This document shows positions 15,030 through 26,798 of a stretch of DNA of 64,000 nt, one piece after another. Every line of letters begins with the position of its first letter. The stretch's first letter is position 1. Made by a program: the position numbers and the translations under genes. Source of the DNA: Tetrastigma voinierianum (Eukaryota > Streptophyta > Magnoliopsida > Vitales > Vitaceae); contig JAEQBH010002187.1 of assembly GCA_016808115.1 (NCBI GenBank), positions 186,001 to 250,000 of the forward strand, read 5' to 3'. Below the pieces are notes generated by a model. That model did not search any database, had not been told where the DNA came from, and was given only the letters and a program-made list of their open reading frames with translations.

Positions 15030-15930
15030 AACGAGAGCTTGGGAACTTTACCAAAATTTAAACCTTTTAAACTATATAAAATTAAATAATAAAATTACTA
15101 AAATGACTTAGGAAGTTTAGAAATTTCAGAGTTAGATGACTTAAACGAATCATACTGAGTCCGTCTCGTGAAACTGGCACCTAAAAGCGTCTCACAATTC
15201 CTAGGCATCGAGAATTCTTTATGAATTTTTTGAAGTTTGGCATCTCGAATTTAAACTTTTTAAAAAATATAAAATTGAATAATAAATAACTAAATGAGTC
15301 AGAAGCCTAGAAAATTCTAGAATTCGAATGACTTAAATTTAAACCGCTGTTGAGTCCGTCTCGTGAAAACGAGTAACTCAGAAAAGTTTCGCTAAATTCC
15401 TAGGCATTGAGAATTCTTTATGAATTTTTGAAGTTTGGTATCCCTAATTTAAATTTTTATGAGAAATTTAATAATAAATTACTATAATGAATCAGGGAAG
15501 TTTAGAAAATTCCCTAGAATTCGGATGATAAAACGAACTGCGTCGTTGAGTCCGTCTTGTGAAAACGAGTAACTCAGAAAAGTTTTGCTGAATTACTAGC
15601 CATTGAGAATTATTTATGACCCTTAAAGTTTGGTATCCCGACTAAACTTTTTAAAATATAAAATTAATAATAAATTACTAAAATGACTGTGGAAGCCTAA
15701 AAATTCCCTAGACTTAGAGGACTAAACGAACTACAAGAGCAGTCCGTCTTATGAAAACTATAACTCGTAAAGTTTCATGAATTCCTAGGTATTAAGAATT
15801 TTATGAATTTTTGAAGTTTGCATCCGACCAACTTTTAAAATATAAAATTAAATAATAGATTAATAAAATTACTCAAAGGAAGCCTAAAATTCCCTGTAAT
15901 CCTACATTTAATAAACGAAACAAGCATGCG
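15030..15930. repeat. Tandem array, about 195-bp unit, 4 to 5 copies
   Basis: The landmark GAAGTTTGG (or AAAGTTTGG) recurs at 15232, 15430, 15625 and 15813, spacings of 198, 195 and 188 bp. Each unit contains an AATAATAAATTACTAAAATGA-like block, TAGAAAATTCC, a GGATGA..AAACGAACT block, GAGTCCGTCTCGTGAAAAC, a TCCTAGGCATTGAGAATTC block and TTTATGAATTTTTGAA. The first unit, from about 15040, is partial. The block from TAGAAAATTCC to CGTCTCGTG resembles the first 150 bp of the solo LTRs at 56860 and 61608, so the unit may derive from an LTR end. Confidence 0.88.
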
Positions 15931-15959
15931 CGAGTATGTGATGCCGAGAGGAGGAGCGC

Positions 15960-16320
15960 GAGAATGATGTTGACCAATGACCACAAGCCATGTGGTCAGC
16001 CGATCAAGACTACAAGCTACGCGGGTCGCTCGACGCTGACCACAAGCTATGTGGTCGGATCGCTGACCATTATTGCTATGTGGTCGCTGATCGCGATGTG
16101 CTTATGTGGTCGCCGATCGCGGATAATAGGCTATGTGGTCAATGACGCGACCATACCGGTCACTTATCAATGACCACAGGATATGTGGTCACTAATCGTG
16201 GGTCACAATGTCGCCACGTGATAAGGTTCGAGCTTCGCGATTGCGACAAAGGGTCGCACGCTGTCATTAAATTGCGACCACTTTTTGTGGTCACAATTTG
16301 TGGTTACTATTTTGCTATTT
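15960..16320. repeat. CACTA right subterminal repeats
   Basis: Palindrome-like modules of the form TGACCACA-n-TGTGGTCA repeat about every 40-50 bp (for example 15978-15998, 16037-16056 and 16172-16192). They match the motif at the left end. The 207-bp ORF through this block arises from the repeats and is not a gene. Confidence 0.82.
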
Positions 16321-16330
16321 TTTTGTAGTG

Positions 16331-16391
16331 AGAGGGACTATCTCCTTTAGATCATCATTCAACAGCATTTTCAAAACGTTATCAGCACGAG
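16331..16391 (+). repeat. 5' LTR part 2 and primer-binding region of Copia 1
   Basis: After one copy of the AGA duplication the LTR resumes with GGGACTATCTCCTTTAGATC and ends at 16376 with ATTTTCAAAA, matching the 3' LTR. It is followed by CGTTATCAGCACGAG (16377-16391), the position of the primer-binding site. I recognise this TTATCAGCACGAG string as common just after LTRs of this Copia group, but I do not assign the tRNA. Confidence 0.8.
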
Positions 16392-16473
16392 TTTGCTCTG
16401 GAGGTAATCATCTAAGTCCTACCTTAAAGTTAACCTTTGTTTTTTCATCACATTCCAAAGGATTTTTTTTTTT

Positions 16474-16782
16474 TTGAAAATGTCAAATCTTACAAAATTA
16501 GAGTTTGTGGCCCTTGATATTTCTGGAAAAAACTATATGTCATGGATCCTTAATTATGAGATCCACCTTGATGCTATGAATTTGGGAAATACAATAGCTA
16601 AGGAAATCAAGCACTCTCGTAGGATCGCAAGAAAATCATCGATTTTCCTTCAGATCATTCCACGAAGACTTGAAAATGAATATTTACAAGAAAAGATTCT
16701 CTCACTCTATGGAATGAGCGAGAAGGGAGATACTTACCACTTAAAACAAAGTGCAAGAATCCTCCCAAAAGCTCGATATGAC
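16474..16782 (+). pseudogene. Copia 1 gag, N-terminal part
   Basis: The protein begins MSNLTKLEFVALDISGKNY at 16480, a typical Copia gag start, followed by a W-containing segment and IHLDAMNLGNTI. Later residues (NEYLQEKI..LY) fit the family, but small frame changes blur the middle. It ends with ILPKARYD, where the insert at 16783 breaks the gene; the next residues, WMHLRLQDF, resume at 18131. Gag would form the virus-like particle. No ORF covers the full protein. Confidence 0.85.
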
Positions 16783-18126
16783 CGACTGGGTGGGGTACCC
16801 GATGTGGTGTCTGAAATTAACAAAATTTATACCTAATTCCTCCTACTGCCGTAGCATGGCTACTGTAGTATAGTGGCTTTAGGGTCGAACACAGGGATGA
16901 GTTTTCTTCGTGTAAATGACTTGCATTGATGTTCAAAATGGTGAATTAGATTTGGATTTTGGAATTTTGTAAAAACAGGGGGGTTTGATGGTCGAAAACT
17001 GAAAATGAAATGAAGTAAAATGTAAAAGAAGGCTCCTTGAAGCATCAGGCTACTGGGTTTGGGTCCTTAAGGTAACCGAGAGGTTCTCAGGCCCTTTTTC
17101 TCGCGTTGGGGAGAATGACCTATAGTCATTTCTTGAACCGGATCTTCATTTGGCTATAAAAATTGGACCCCTGATAATTTTCCTTTTGAAAGATGGCATT
17201 TATTGAGCATTAATGGTCTCAGGCAGTGAAGACCTATCTCCTTGACCCACCTTACAATAACTAATAAATGACAACTAATGAATCTCAGCGGACCTAACAA
17301 TAAGCATTCACTAAACCCTAAAAGATTGCCAAGTACAGGTCATTCAAGATGCATACAAGAGATTTGAACCTGAGGTTGGAAGGAGACACATAAATGACAA
17401 TAACACCGACGGCCATGAGAAACCTCAAAACCCTTTGGAACCCTCCCTTGTAACCTTCCTTCAAGGATGAAAGGGGTTTAGGCCACCATCCTCCGGAAGG
17501 TCATCCTCGAGGTGCTTTGGCAGTAAATGAGAGAAAGTGAGGGAAAATGAGAGAAAATGAAAGAGGCGGGAAAGTTCCTGTATAGAAAAAATGTCTTCCT
17601 TATTTAGAAGTTAAGATCCCTTTTACAAAGTCCGTAGGGGCTTATATACTGCCCAAAATAACAAAATTACAAAAATGTATGAACTGCCCACTATTACATG
17701 AAGGGCGATTCAGGAAAATTACAAAAATGGCTCACAAAGTGAACAAAACCCAGGTCGCATCAGACAGCTTTTAGTGTTATAAAATTTCAAGATTTAAATG
17801 CCTTCTGGAGGCTGCAAATTTTTACAATATTGCACTTGCGTACTCTACGACTGGGCAGGCTCTCTTCTTCCGCTCTTTCCGCTCCTTCTTTGGTTTCTAA
17901 ACCCGCATCTCTGGGATTCAAATTTCGACTTCTTCATGCTAGAGCTGACTTAATCAACTTGGCATGAATAGCTTATGAAAACTATAAAATTTGTCACAAA
18001 ATGTGATTAGTAGTAAAGCTAGGACCTTAATGTGCCAACTAGGTTAATTCGGCTAATTAATATACAAAAAGTGCTCAAAACCTATAATAAACAGGGCATA
18101 AAACAACACTTTTTCAGTAGTAATCA
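16783..18126. mobile_element. 1.34-kb insertion in Copia gag (possible solo LTR)
   Basis: Removing this block fuses ARYD to WMHLRLQDF, the normal gag reading, so it is an insertion. ATGAC occurs on both sides (16778-16782 and 18127-18131), a 5-bp target duplication. The right end is ...TAATCA. The left end is CGACTGGG, which would be the expected TG if the first base mutated. No coding sequence was found. It contains a TAGGGTCGAACACAGGGATG block (16882-16901), which I have seen in plant repeats but cannot place. A solo LTR is the simplest reading; a non-autonomous retroelement is possible. Confidence 0.7.
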
Positions 18127-18861
18127 ATGACTGGATGCACTTGAGGTTGCAAGATTTTAAAACAGTCAGTGAATATAACTCTGCTTTATTTAGAATCAAC
18201 TCCCAATTGAAGCTGTGTGGAGAAAAGGTCATAGAGGAAGACATGCTAGAGAAAACATCACCACCCATGCCTCAAATGTGCTCCTGCCAGCAAAGAATAT
18301 CGAGAGCACAGGTTCAAAAGTATTCTAAACTCAATTCTTATGTCTCCTCAGGTCGAGTAGAATAATGAGCTTTAATGAAAAATCAATTAATCCCGCTCGA
18401 CTGAATCGGGAATCCATTCCCCAAGTGAATGCGATATCATCTCAAACTAACGGATACGGATGTACCAGGTCATATTCCGGCCTGGGTCATGGTCGTGGAA
18501 GGAATTCTCGATACCATGGAACTCATGGTAATAATTCCACCCATAAAGGGAAAACTTCAATGCACCACCATAAGTGAAATAATCAAAACAAGATGAGAAA
18601 CATGCGCAGAATACGCCTTCCAAGAGCCATGAGAATACATGCCATAGATGTGGTATGAAAGGACATATCGCGCATTGCTGCATAGCCAAACAATTGGTAG
18701 ACCTTTACCAAGCATCATTGAAAAAGATAGAGAAAAATATAGAAATGAGCTTTATTGATGCTAAAGGACTAGACCTATCTTATTATGATGTGGATTTCTT
18801 TGGAGCATCCCTTGAGAAAACAGACTATTTGATGGATGGTGATAATGTTACTCTTGAATGA
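18127..18861 (+). pseudogene. Copia 1 gag, C-terminal part with zinc knuckle
   Basis: It resumes with MHLRLQDFKTVSEYNSALF and INSQLKLCGEKV, then crosses frameshifts near 18270 and 18360 into a Gly/Arg/Ser/His-rich segment. At 18640-18681 comes CHRCGMKGHIAHCC, a CX2CX4HX4C zinc knuckle that binds nucleic acid in gag. The next frame runs to a stop at 18859-18861. A protease region would follow (to about 19050); only scraps such as a DDGDVC-like stretch are visible, and the DSG catalytic motif is not preserved. Confidence 0.85.
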
Positions 18862-19995
18862 TACATCATATATGTAATAAATAAATAAATAAATTATCAT
18901 TTTGTTATTATATTATTTTTATATTTATTATTTTACATGTCGCTTCAGACAAATAGAGATGGATGATGGTGATGTATGTCTCGCCATCAAAAATCACGCG
19001 TACTATTCTTCTGTGATAAAAGATACTTTTTAAGTTTAACTTTGACAAGGGTACCGTGAGTACCATATCCGTACTAGCAACTTAATCAAGGTCTGAATAG
19101 CCAATATAATGCTACCAAAAGGGACTAGATTCCACATCAATGGATGATTATATTCTAGCAACCACAAAAGAATTTGCTAGCTTTTGGCGGATATTCATAA
19201 ATGGATATCATATCGAAACCATGAATGATGATAATAAAGAGTGTCTTTATATTGTCTCTATTGTTTATGGCAAGAAACTTCTTGTTGAGACACTCTTAGC
19301 TTTCTCCACTAGGTTGTATCATACAACTATAAAACCTATTAAGTCATACGTTGTCCTCGAACTGCTTCAGCACTCCAAAGACTTTGGCCCTTGAAGATGA
19401 CACGATAGCGTCACCTCGATCTTCAATGATAACAAGGATCATAGAAAACTCACAAGGGCATGAATTAAAAAACTAAAAGGTCCTCTTGTCCCTTGAATAC
19501 CCATGTGTTGCATGCTAACAAAGCAAATTGATAGTCAGACCATCTCATACCAAAGTCAAGTTTGAGTCCCCAATATTTTTAAAGAGCACGCTGGGACATT
19601 CAGGGATCCATCCATCCACCATGTGACATTTTCTATCATGGTCCTAATGTATGCTCTACGAGATGGTCTCATGTTTGTCTCCTTGCAACCCGTAATATTG
19701 CCTTATCTAGACTCCTTGCACAAATAATTAAATTATGGACACAATTTCCTGATTATCCAATCAAAAGTATCAGACTTGATAATGCTAGTGAGTTTACCTC
19801 CCAACTTTCACCGATTATTGCATGTCAGTCGGGATAAACATTGAGCATCCTGTTGCTCACACTCATACCCAAAATGGTTTGGCAGAGTCCCTTATTAAGA
19901 CTTTCGCTAATAGTTGCATCTACCATTAATGAAAACTAAATTGCCCATCAACATGTGGGGACATGCTATTATGCATGCTACCAACTTAGTTCATA
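18862..19995 (+). pseudogene. Copia 1 protease/pre-integrase and integrase, first part
   Basis: Fragments in shifting frames follow Copia order. A pre-integrase-like stretch (about 19140-19400) includes a TTIKPIKSYVV segment. The integrase core follows, with FPDYPIKSIRLDNASEFTS (19743-19799) holding the second catalytic Asp. After a frameshift comes INIEHPVAHTHTQNGLAESL (about 19838-19897), holding the catalytic Glu. The first catalytic Asp region (about 19585-19610) is degraded. Integrase would insert the cDNA into host DNA. The gene is interrupted at 19996 by a solo LTR and resumes at 21984. Confidence 0.82.
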
Positions 19996-21978
19996 TGTGG
20001 CGCCTCAACCGGGTCCGCTGACCGCTCGTCAACTCATGGAATACAAGTGATGTCGTTACCCAACGCCACTTCAAAATAAAGGAGCCTCCTTTCAGACGGA
20101 GCTCTACCCGAATACAATACCTGCATGAAACCTGTCCCAAGCAGTCCAATATAATCACAATGATACAAATATGGATACAAATGGCCTCTTGGGCCCATAC
20201 TACAATACCCATAAATGCATACCAACTATGAATCCAACTATATCCAATAGTTCTAAGAGTTCACTTTACTTTATACAACATATATTAAAAATCTAAAATT
20301 TTAATACACGTAGCGTGACATCACAGAATCAAAGCCACAATCCTTAGCTTTCTTCTAAAGCCGCCTCTATGATGAGCCGTCCCTGTGCTCCCGTAGACCA
20401 AATAACAAATTCCCACGTACCGGGTGAGCTATCGCCGCAGCTGGAATCGCCCTGGGTGCGGGCTACTTCACCCAAGTGCAAGCAGAATGCTCCAAAATAC
20501 ACACACACATCTGGGCAAAATGCATGATCCTACTTGAATGTCTACATGACCAACTCGTAACCCCCGAGTCTCACTCGACTTCTCTCACACTCGCCTGCTT
20601 CCTCGTATGAGAATTATAGTTTGTTAGTTTGTGGGCAACCCTTCGATGTGGGTGGAGTATCAATCACGCCCGACGATTGATATATATTATTTGTTTGTGG
20701 ACTACCCTCCGATGAATATCACCACATCCGACGATCGATACTTTAATTCACCATTCCGATAATTAACATTTGCACAACCCTCGTAACCATTTTCTGGGGA
20801 CTCATCTCATGCACTCACTCCTGATCGCCCTGTGGATGTTCCAGCATATGGAATGCATGTATGCCAATTCCAATACTTGGCCTAATTCACATGCAAATAT
20901 TACATGAATATATTCACATAAAAATTAAATCACATACAATCATGTTATGTAATTATCATTTCAAACATCAAAATTATTCACTGGGGCTAATGATCAAACA
21001 CAAGCAATTCGATTTGAATTACTTGACCAAACCCATATTTTCACAAAAATTATTTTGAGAAGACGTTCTCGAATAGTGAAACCCTCACATTATTCCCGAG
21101 TATTAATTCATCTAAGGCTCACCTTTGCGGAACTCAGATTTCACTCGCCATTTCCTACTAATTAAACCAATACATGATTTATGGAACCATTCATCACACA
21201 TTTAACCCAAATGTCTCAGAATCGATACGACTGCTTCCTGTGTATCTTCAAATCCAACATTTCCGCCCCGATCGAACTGATCAACCTACTGCTCAAGGCT
21301 CCCAACCAACCGAAACATTTACATGGTACTAAACAGAATAAACCCAAAGTATATAAACCCCTACCTCTCGTGAGTTAGATAAACTCCCTAAATCCTGGCA
21401 TTCACGCGAAGCCTCTCCGCGTGAGCGCTTATCCTTCTCTTATCCCAAGACTCTAACACTAGCCTGACTGTCGAAACCCAGAGAGATAAGACACTTCTAA
21501 AAATGAGATCTAAGCCTCCTGTGCAAGCCCCTCCCCTCTCACGTTTTTTTCTTTTTTGCTTTTCAAGAAGACAAAGCCACTACGCTCTTTCGTCCTTGAG
21601 CGACTCTAAACAATTCTAAAACGCCTATTGGGTACTCCCTTCATTTCTGTGATTGATATTCTGTACTATCTCTACGCTAATTTTCATCATTTCTCTAATT
21701 ATACTCACTTATTAAGACGCTAAAGATATGAGATGCACTTTCACACATCGAAATCAATTTATTTAAGACTAAACGCGAATAGCCAGAAACGTGTCAACTC
21801 GACCGTCTCAATTCTACGAATTTACGTATAATAGATTTCACGACGATTCAACTATATAACCATTTCATCATCCGAGATCTAGAGAATAAATTTCGGATTT
21901 TTAACCGAAATAGTAATTTTGTAATCAAAATTACCATTTTGCCATTTTTCCAGAAATTGGAATCTCTCGGGTCTTACA
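19996..21978 (-). mobile_element. Gypsy-like solo LTR, 1,983 bp, TSD TCATA
   Basis: It begins TGTGGCGCCTC and ends GGGTCTTACA, with TG...CA termini and TCATA on both sides (19991-19995 and 21979-21983). Excision restores integrase, joining the TNLVH segment to the RSNAYHEYSPFQL segment. There is no internal coding domain and no second LTR, so it is a solo LTR left by recombination. Orientation is given as minus because its reverse complement starts TGTAAGACCCGAG like the plus-oriented copies at 56860 and 61608; that polarity is inferred. The 2046-3887 and 56860-58391 blocks are relatives. Confidence 0.9.
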
Positions 21979-21983
21979 TCATA

Positions 21984-22839
21984 TTCGATCAAATGCCTAC
22001 CATGAATACTCCCCTTTCCAGCTTGTACTCGGCAAGCCACCAAATATATCTCATATAAGAATATTTGGTTGTGCAATTTATGTACCAATTGCACCAACAC
22101 ATCGCACTAAAATGGAACACACAAGAAGACTTTGGGATTTATGTGGGATACGATTCCCCTTGTCGCTAAAATCTGTGAGCTCTCGACGGGAGATGTTTTT
22201 GACACGTTTTTCTTTGTTGTCATTTAATGAAAAATTATTCGCCGTTAGGGGAGAAAAGTCGGTTCTAGAAAAACGACGAGAAATCACTTGGAATGCATCC
22301 GTAATGTCTCATTTTGATCCACATACAAATCAAAGTGAACTGGAAGTTCAAAGGATCATTCATTTGCAAAATCTTGCAAAATCAATTTTGATGCATTCAG
22401 CATTAAAGAAAGTGACAAAGTCCGTGTAAACTACAAATACTCAAGCACAGTTGATGTCCACGAAGGACAAGCGGCAAATGGGCGCCTAAAGTGGGAGCCT
22501 TTTGGCTCAAAAGATACAACTCCTCAAAAGAGGAGAACACTAAGACACAATGCTAATATAGAACATAATGCTTATGCAAAGGCATATGTTGAACAAGGGA
22601 CCCCTAAAGAGGTTCACAACAAAGAAGTAGCCCTTGAAGAGGCACATGTGCCTAAAAATAGTGAAATCTCAATAAGTTATATGCACAAAGGAGATCAATG
22701 GGATCAAAACAATATTGTGATTAACAATATTTTTGCATTCCAAGTATTTTTGCATTCCAAGTGGCCTTAGACATCATAAGAAATTATGAAGATCCCAAAC
22801 TACAAAATGTGGAAGAATGTTGAAATAGAAATGATTGGC
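21984..22839 (+). pseudogene. Copia 1 integrase C-terminus and linker
   Basis: After the solo LTR the reading resumes as RSNAYHEYSPFQL, then NISHIRIFGCAIYVPIAPTH and RRLWDL-type residues, the C-terminal integrase region of Copia. A later frame gives REITWNASVMSHFDP, NQSELEVQRIIHLQNLA and a Lys/Arg-rich stretch, matching the linker before reverse transcriptase. A short direct repeat (TTTTTGCATTCCAAGT) occurs near 22731-22760. Several stops and frameshifts are present. Confidence 0.8.
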
Positions 22840-23660
22840 CAAAATGGAAAGAAGCTATGTAGGTAGAATTAAATTCGTTAATGAAACGCTGAGAAGTTTT
22901 TGGACACATAGTCGAACACCTAAGGTATAAAGCCTGTTGGATACAAATGAGTATTTGTACGAAAGCGCAATGAGAATAATGAGATCATGAGATATAAAGC
23001 ACGATTAGTAGCACAAGGGTTCTTGCAAAGGCCTGATATTGACTACGAGGAAACATATTCACTTGTGATGGATGCAATCACTTTCTGTTTTTTAATAAGC
23101 TTGGCAGTCTCTAAAGACTGGATATGCGTCTCATGGATGTCATCAGAGCATATCTATATGGGTTCATCGATAATGACATATATATAAAAATCCCTAAAGG
23201 ATTCACATTACTTGAAGTAGTAAATCACAAAAACCTCGTAGTTACACTCAAATCAAATTACAAAAAGATCTTTGCCTTAAGTTAAAAGCAATCTAGGCAT
23301 GTGGCTTTGTCCTTTTATTCATTATTTATTAAGAAAGATATGCTAACAACCCTATATGCCCATGCATTTTTATTAAGAAATCAAAAACCGGATTTGCAAT
23401 TATTGCTGTATATGTTGATGATCTAAACCTTATTGAAATCTCATTTTTATTAAGAAATCAAAAACCGGATTTGCAATTATTTCCATATATGTTGATGATT
23501 CAAACCTTATTGGGACTCCCAAAGAGCTCACAAGAATGGCAAATCACTTAAAAAGGGAATTCGAGATGAAAGATCTGGAAAAACAAAATTTTGTCTTGGA
23601 GTTACGGATGACACTTCCCTCTTGGAATTTTAGTTCGCAATCGACCTATACTAAGAAAGA
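22840..23660 (+). pseudogene. Copia 1 reverse transcriptase (RVT_2), broken
   Basis: It starts with a WPKWKEAM segment (about 22838-22860), continues through RYKARLVAQGFLQRPDIDYE (22990-23049) and reaches the catalytic YVDD box, present twice (about 23411-23422 and 23488-23499) through a 71-bp duplication. Further on are GTPKELT, an EFEMKDLE segment and an FVLEL-type stretch. RVT_2 is the Copia reverse transcriptase that copies RNA to cDNA. The duplication shifts the frame, and stops occur throughout. Confidence 0.85.
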
Positions 23661-24435
23661 AAATTTTAATAACACATGAATAAGAAGCTCGCCTTTGGCT
23701 TCTCCAATAGTTGTCATTATTAATACGAAAAGGATCGTTTCGTTTTTTTGTGAAAGGGTGAAGAGCTAACAGTACTGAAATGTAGTATCTTAGTCTTTAT
23801 TGGTGCCCTTATGTATCTTGCTACTTGTACACGCCCATATATTGTTTTTCCTATTAATCTATTAGCAAAATATAGTTTTGCTCCAACCTGAAGGCATTGG
23901 AATGGTATCAAGCGCATATTGCGATATCTTAAAGAACATCTGATATGGGGCTCTTCTATTCACAAGAATCAAAGCAACAACTGCTTGGATATGCAAATGC
24001 AGGGTATCTTTCAGACCCACACAAAGCTCGATCCCAAATCGGGTGCTCCCATTGCATTTATGTGGTCTTTGCTATCATGGATATGTCGAGCAAACAATAG
24101 TATGCGTCGTCAAATCATTCGAGATCTCTTGGCCTTGCATGAAGCAGTAGTGAATGTATATAGTTAGATGAATGATCCAACATATCAGAATCATGTGGCT
24201 CAGTTTCACAGACAATCCCGTAGCGTTATTTGAGAGGCATTTGCATTACATTGCACAAATAAGGCGGATACATCGAAAGGAGGCAGAACTAAGCATATCT
24301 CTCCAAAGTTCTTTTACACTGTGGCTACAAAGAATGGTGAGATTGACGTTTAACAAATGCGACTTGAGTGATAATGTGGTTTATTCACCCAGGCATTACC
24401 AACTTCAGCGATTGAAAACTCGGATATAAGGTTGG
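23661..24435 (+). pseudogene. Copia 1 RNase H, broken
   Basis: The frame is fragmented but recognisable. HLIWGSSIHKNQSNN (about 23937-23982) matches the segment before the first RNase H strand. Next are a GYANAGYLSDPHKARSQIG reading (about 23989-24045), a SSKQ-type segment, and RDLLALHEAVV (24119-24151). The C-terminal end has HLHYIAQIRRIHRKEAELS with small gaps. The element's final stop is near 24429. RNase H removes the RNA template during reverse transcription. Confidence 0.8.
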
Positions 24436-24658
24436 ATAAGCCAGCGGATGGTGACATGAGGGGAAGTTAGCTGCTGACCTATGTTTAATTGTACTATCTC
24501 TTTTCCATAAGTCTGGATTTTTGTGCCAGGTTTTCAGAGCAAGGTTTTTATGGTGATTCTTTTATCTGAGATATTTGTACTCTTTTCATGCTAGGTTTTT
24601 CACACCCCAGTTTACTGAGGTTTAATGAGGCACATTTGTATGAGTGTGGTCGAGGAAG
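24436..24658 (+). other. Copia 1 3' untranslated region with polypurine tract
   Basis: Non-coding DNA between the last pol stop and the 3' LTR, with AGGTTTT repeats typical of this Copia group. The purine run GAGGAAG (24652-24658) directly before the LTR is the likely plus-strand primer; another purine run, GAGGGGAAG, lies at about 24458-24466. Confidence 0.6.
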
Positions 24659-25031
24659 TATTATTTATGTAAGGTTTTGAAATGAATGAAGCCACCGGAT
24701 TTAGCATCACACCACAATCGCGTTAGGATGATTTTACAATAGTAAGTTCATGCGGAATTCTGTATACATAAATCATCTGTGTCTTTGTAATTAATACCCT
24801 CATTAATTCGCCACATTAATGGGGATATTGGAAAGATCGCTTTGGGAGCCTATAAATAGGCCTTCCCACCCTATGTATGATTTATCCCGAAAGAAAACAA
24901 AGTTATCTTTCTCCCCATCTTGCTTCCTTGCTCTCTCTGACACTATTTCCATATCTCAGGAAATTCTCTTATTTTCTCGTACACGAGAGAAACTATATCC
25001 TTTAGATCATCATTCAACAACATTTTCAAAA
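24659..25031 (+). repeat. 3' LTR of Copia element 1
   Basis: Matches the split 5' LTR along its length; it starts TATTATTTATG against TGTTATAAATG in the 5' copy. It contains a TATA-like CCTATAAATAGG (24850-24861). It ends ATTTTCAAAA and is followed by the CATGG duplication. Confidence 0.88.
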
Positions 25032-25952
25032 CATGGAAATTTTTTTAACATTTTTGACATGATAATTAGAATTAAATATGGGCTTGTATTTGAGGAGAAG
25101 TTAGCCCATTAGGCTTTTCTAGAGAATTTGGTCAGTTAGCTTCAGTCAAGAAACGGGCGCAAACAAATATAGTCCGAAACCCAATTCTAAAGATCAAAAC
25201 CCTTAAGCCCATATCATTACACTTATATCTGGTGGAAGACTTTATTAGTCTTCATCAGCCCATCTGTCTCATAGTGGTTATGTAGGTGAGATGGTTAATT
25301 ATCTTAGCTAATCGAAAGGTCTTTGGGTTGGTAACAGAATCAATGAGTGTTATGTAGTAAGGGTTGTCGCTCTAGTGGTCAAGTTCATTCGAATAAGTTA
25401 ATTACAGCTGGTATGGGCAAGGTGCATTTAGGTGTGTGTGTTGTACCTTGTACATGACAACAAAAAAAAAAAAACATACTCACGAGTATGATGCATTTTA
25501 TAGGGATAATGATAGAGACGTGTTGGGATGAGGTTGTTTGTTGGTCGAAACTTTGTCCTTGTTGCAATTAAATGGGGTGGGTGATGGACGGATTGGCGAG
25601 ATGAGAAAATTCTCATACCTGTCTTATTTACATTTGATTTGATTTTTGTTCTTTAATTTTTTTAATATTTTTTTAATTTTTATTATATTAAAATTTATGT
25701 ATTTTATAAAAAAGAAAAATATTATGAATTTTTATAAAATATTTATTAAAAAAAATTATAATTATTATTATTATATAAAATACTCTAAAATAAATTATTA
25801 TTTTAAATATAATTAGAATTTAGGCATTACAAATTTGCTTCTAAAACATGTTCGAACGTTAAAAATCAGATGCCACTTAAAATCAAACCCGTCAATTAGA
25901 GCGAGGCAGGACGAAACCAGTGTACATCTTTTGTCATCCCTAAATTGGTGAC
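25032..25952. other. Intergenic, with a possible SINE at 25330-25470
   Basis: Around 25367-25383 the string TCGCTCTAGTGGTCAAG resembles a tRNA A box, and a run of 13 A follows at 25463. This could be a SINE of a different family, but no B box is clear. 25620-25820 is almost pure A/T. No gene is seen. Confidence 0.4.
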
Positions 25953-26798
25953 ATGGAGAAAACCCAAATGGAAAACACGACGGAAGGTAAGGGCCTGTTC
26001 GGTGACGTTACCTGGCGCAAACTTCTGTTGCAGGTGCTGATCATCAGCAGAATCTACAATTATGAAACCCTATTATTTATTTATTTTTTGGTTGCATCTT
26101 GCGAATATTATCCTTTTGGTCACCGAGAAAACCGGAGGAAACGAAGGAATCCAACTTTTTTCTCTCTTCCGTTCTTCCTTCTGAGACTTTCTATGTTGAA
26201 TAATCTCGTTTGGCCGCCGAATAAATGAAGGTAAATGAAATGAATCAAATTCTTTTTTACCGGGAGAAATTTGGAGGTTGTCGCTAATATCATGCGCTGA
26301 ATGGTTCTCTATGCAGTTGCTGGCCCGATTCCGCATTGTTTTCGATTGTTGATATTGATGAGATTTTTCAATCCAGTTCTGTATGCTGAATGTTGTGTGT
26401 TTTTATTTTATTTATGCTTATTGCATTATTTCCTGTTTCTTTCTGAATTTTACTCATCTAAAAGTTGGGCTAGTGATTCAAACCCAAGTCTTAATTATTT
26501 AGGAATGATTCAATTAACAAGTTGGATTCTATGCTCGTGTCTTTGTAAGTTAATTCAATCATGCATTGTTTTATTTTACCAAAGTGTTGTAATTTCAACT
26601 TTTTTCATCCAAAAAATTTGAAATAATTTTATGAGGACAAAATTGTCTATGTCCTGTAGACTTGTAGGGACTAGGGAGAGGGCATGTGCAATTCATATAT
26701 GAGCTGATTAGTTTTCCTTAAGAGCATGAATCGTACAAATAGAATTTTCTTACTTTAGTTTGCTCCTTTGCCATTGATTCACAAACAACATAATTGTA
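25953..26798 (+). other. Gene-like sequence, possible first exon at 25953
   Basis: An ATG at 25953 opens a 91-residue frame. Its first 12 codons end at GACGGAAG followed by GTAAGG (25986-25991), a good 5' splice site, so the rest of the frame is more likely intron than protein. An alternative end is CAG/GTGCTG at 26033. The following 26040-26640 stretch, T-rich and drifting in composition, looks like a plant intron. I do not recognise the product and cannot exclude a chance ATG. Confidence 0.3.
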
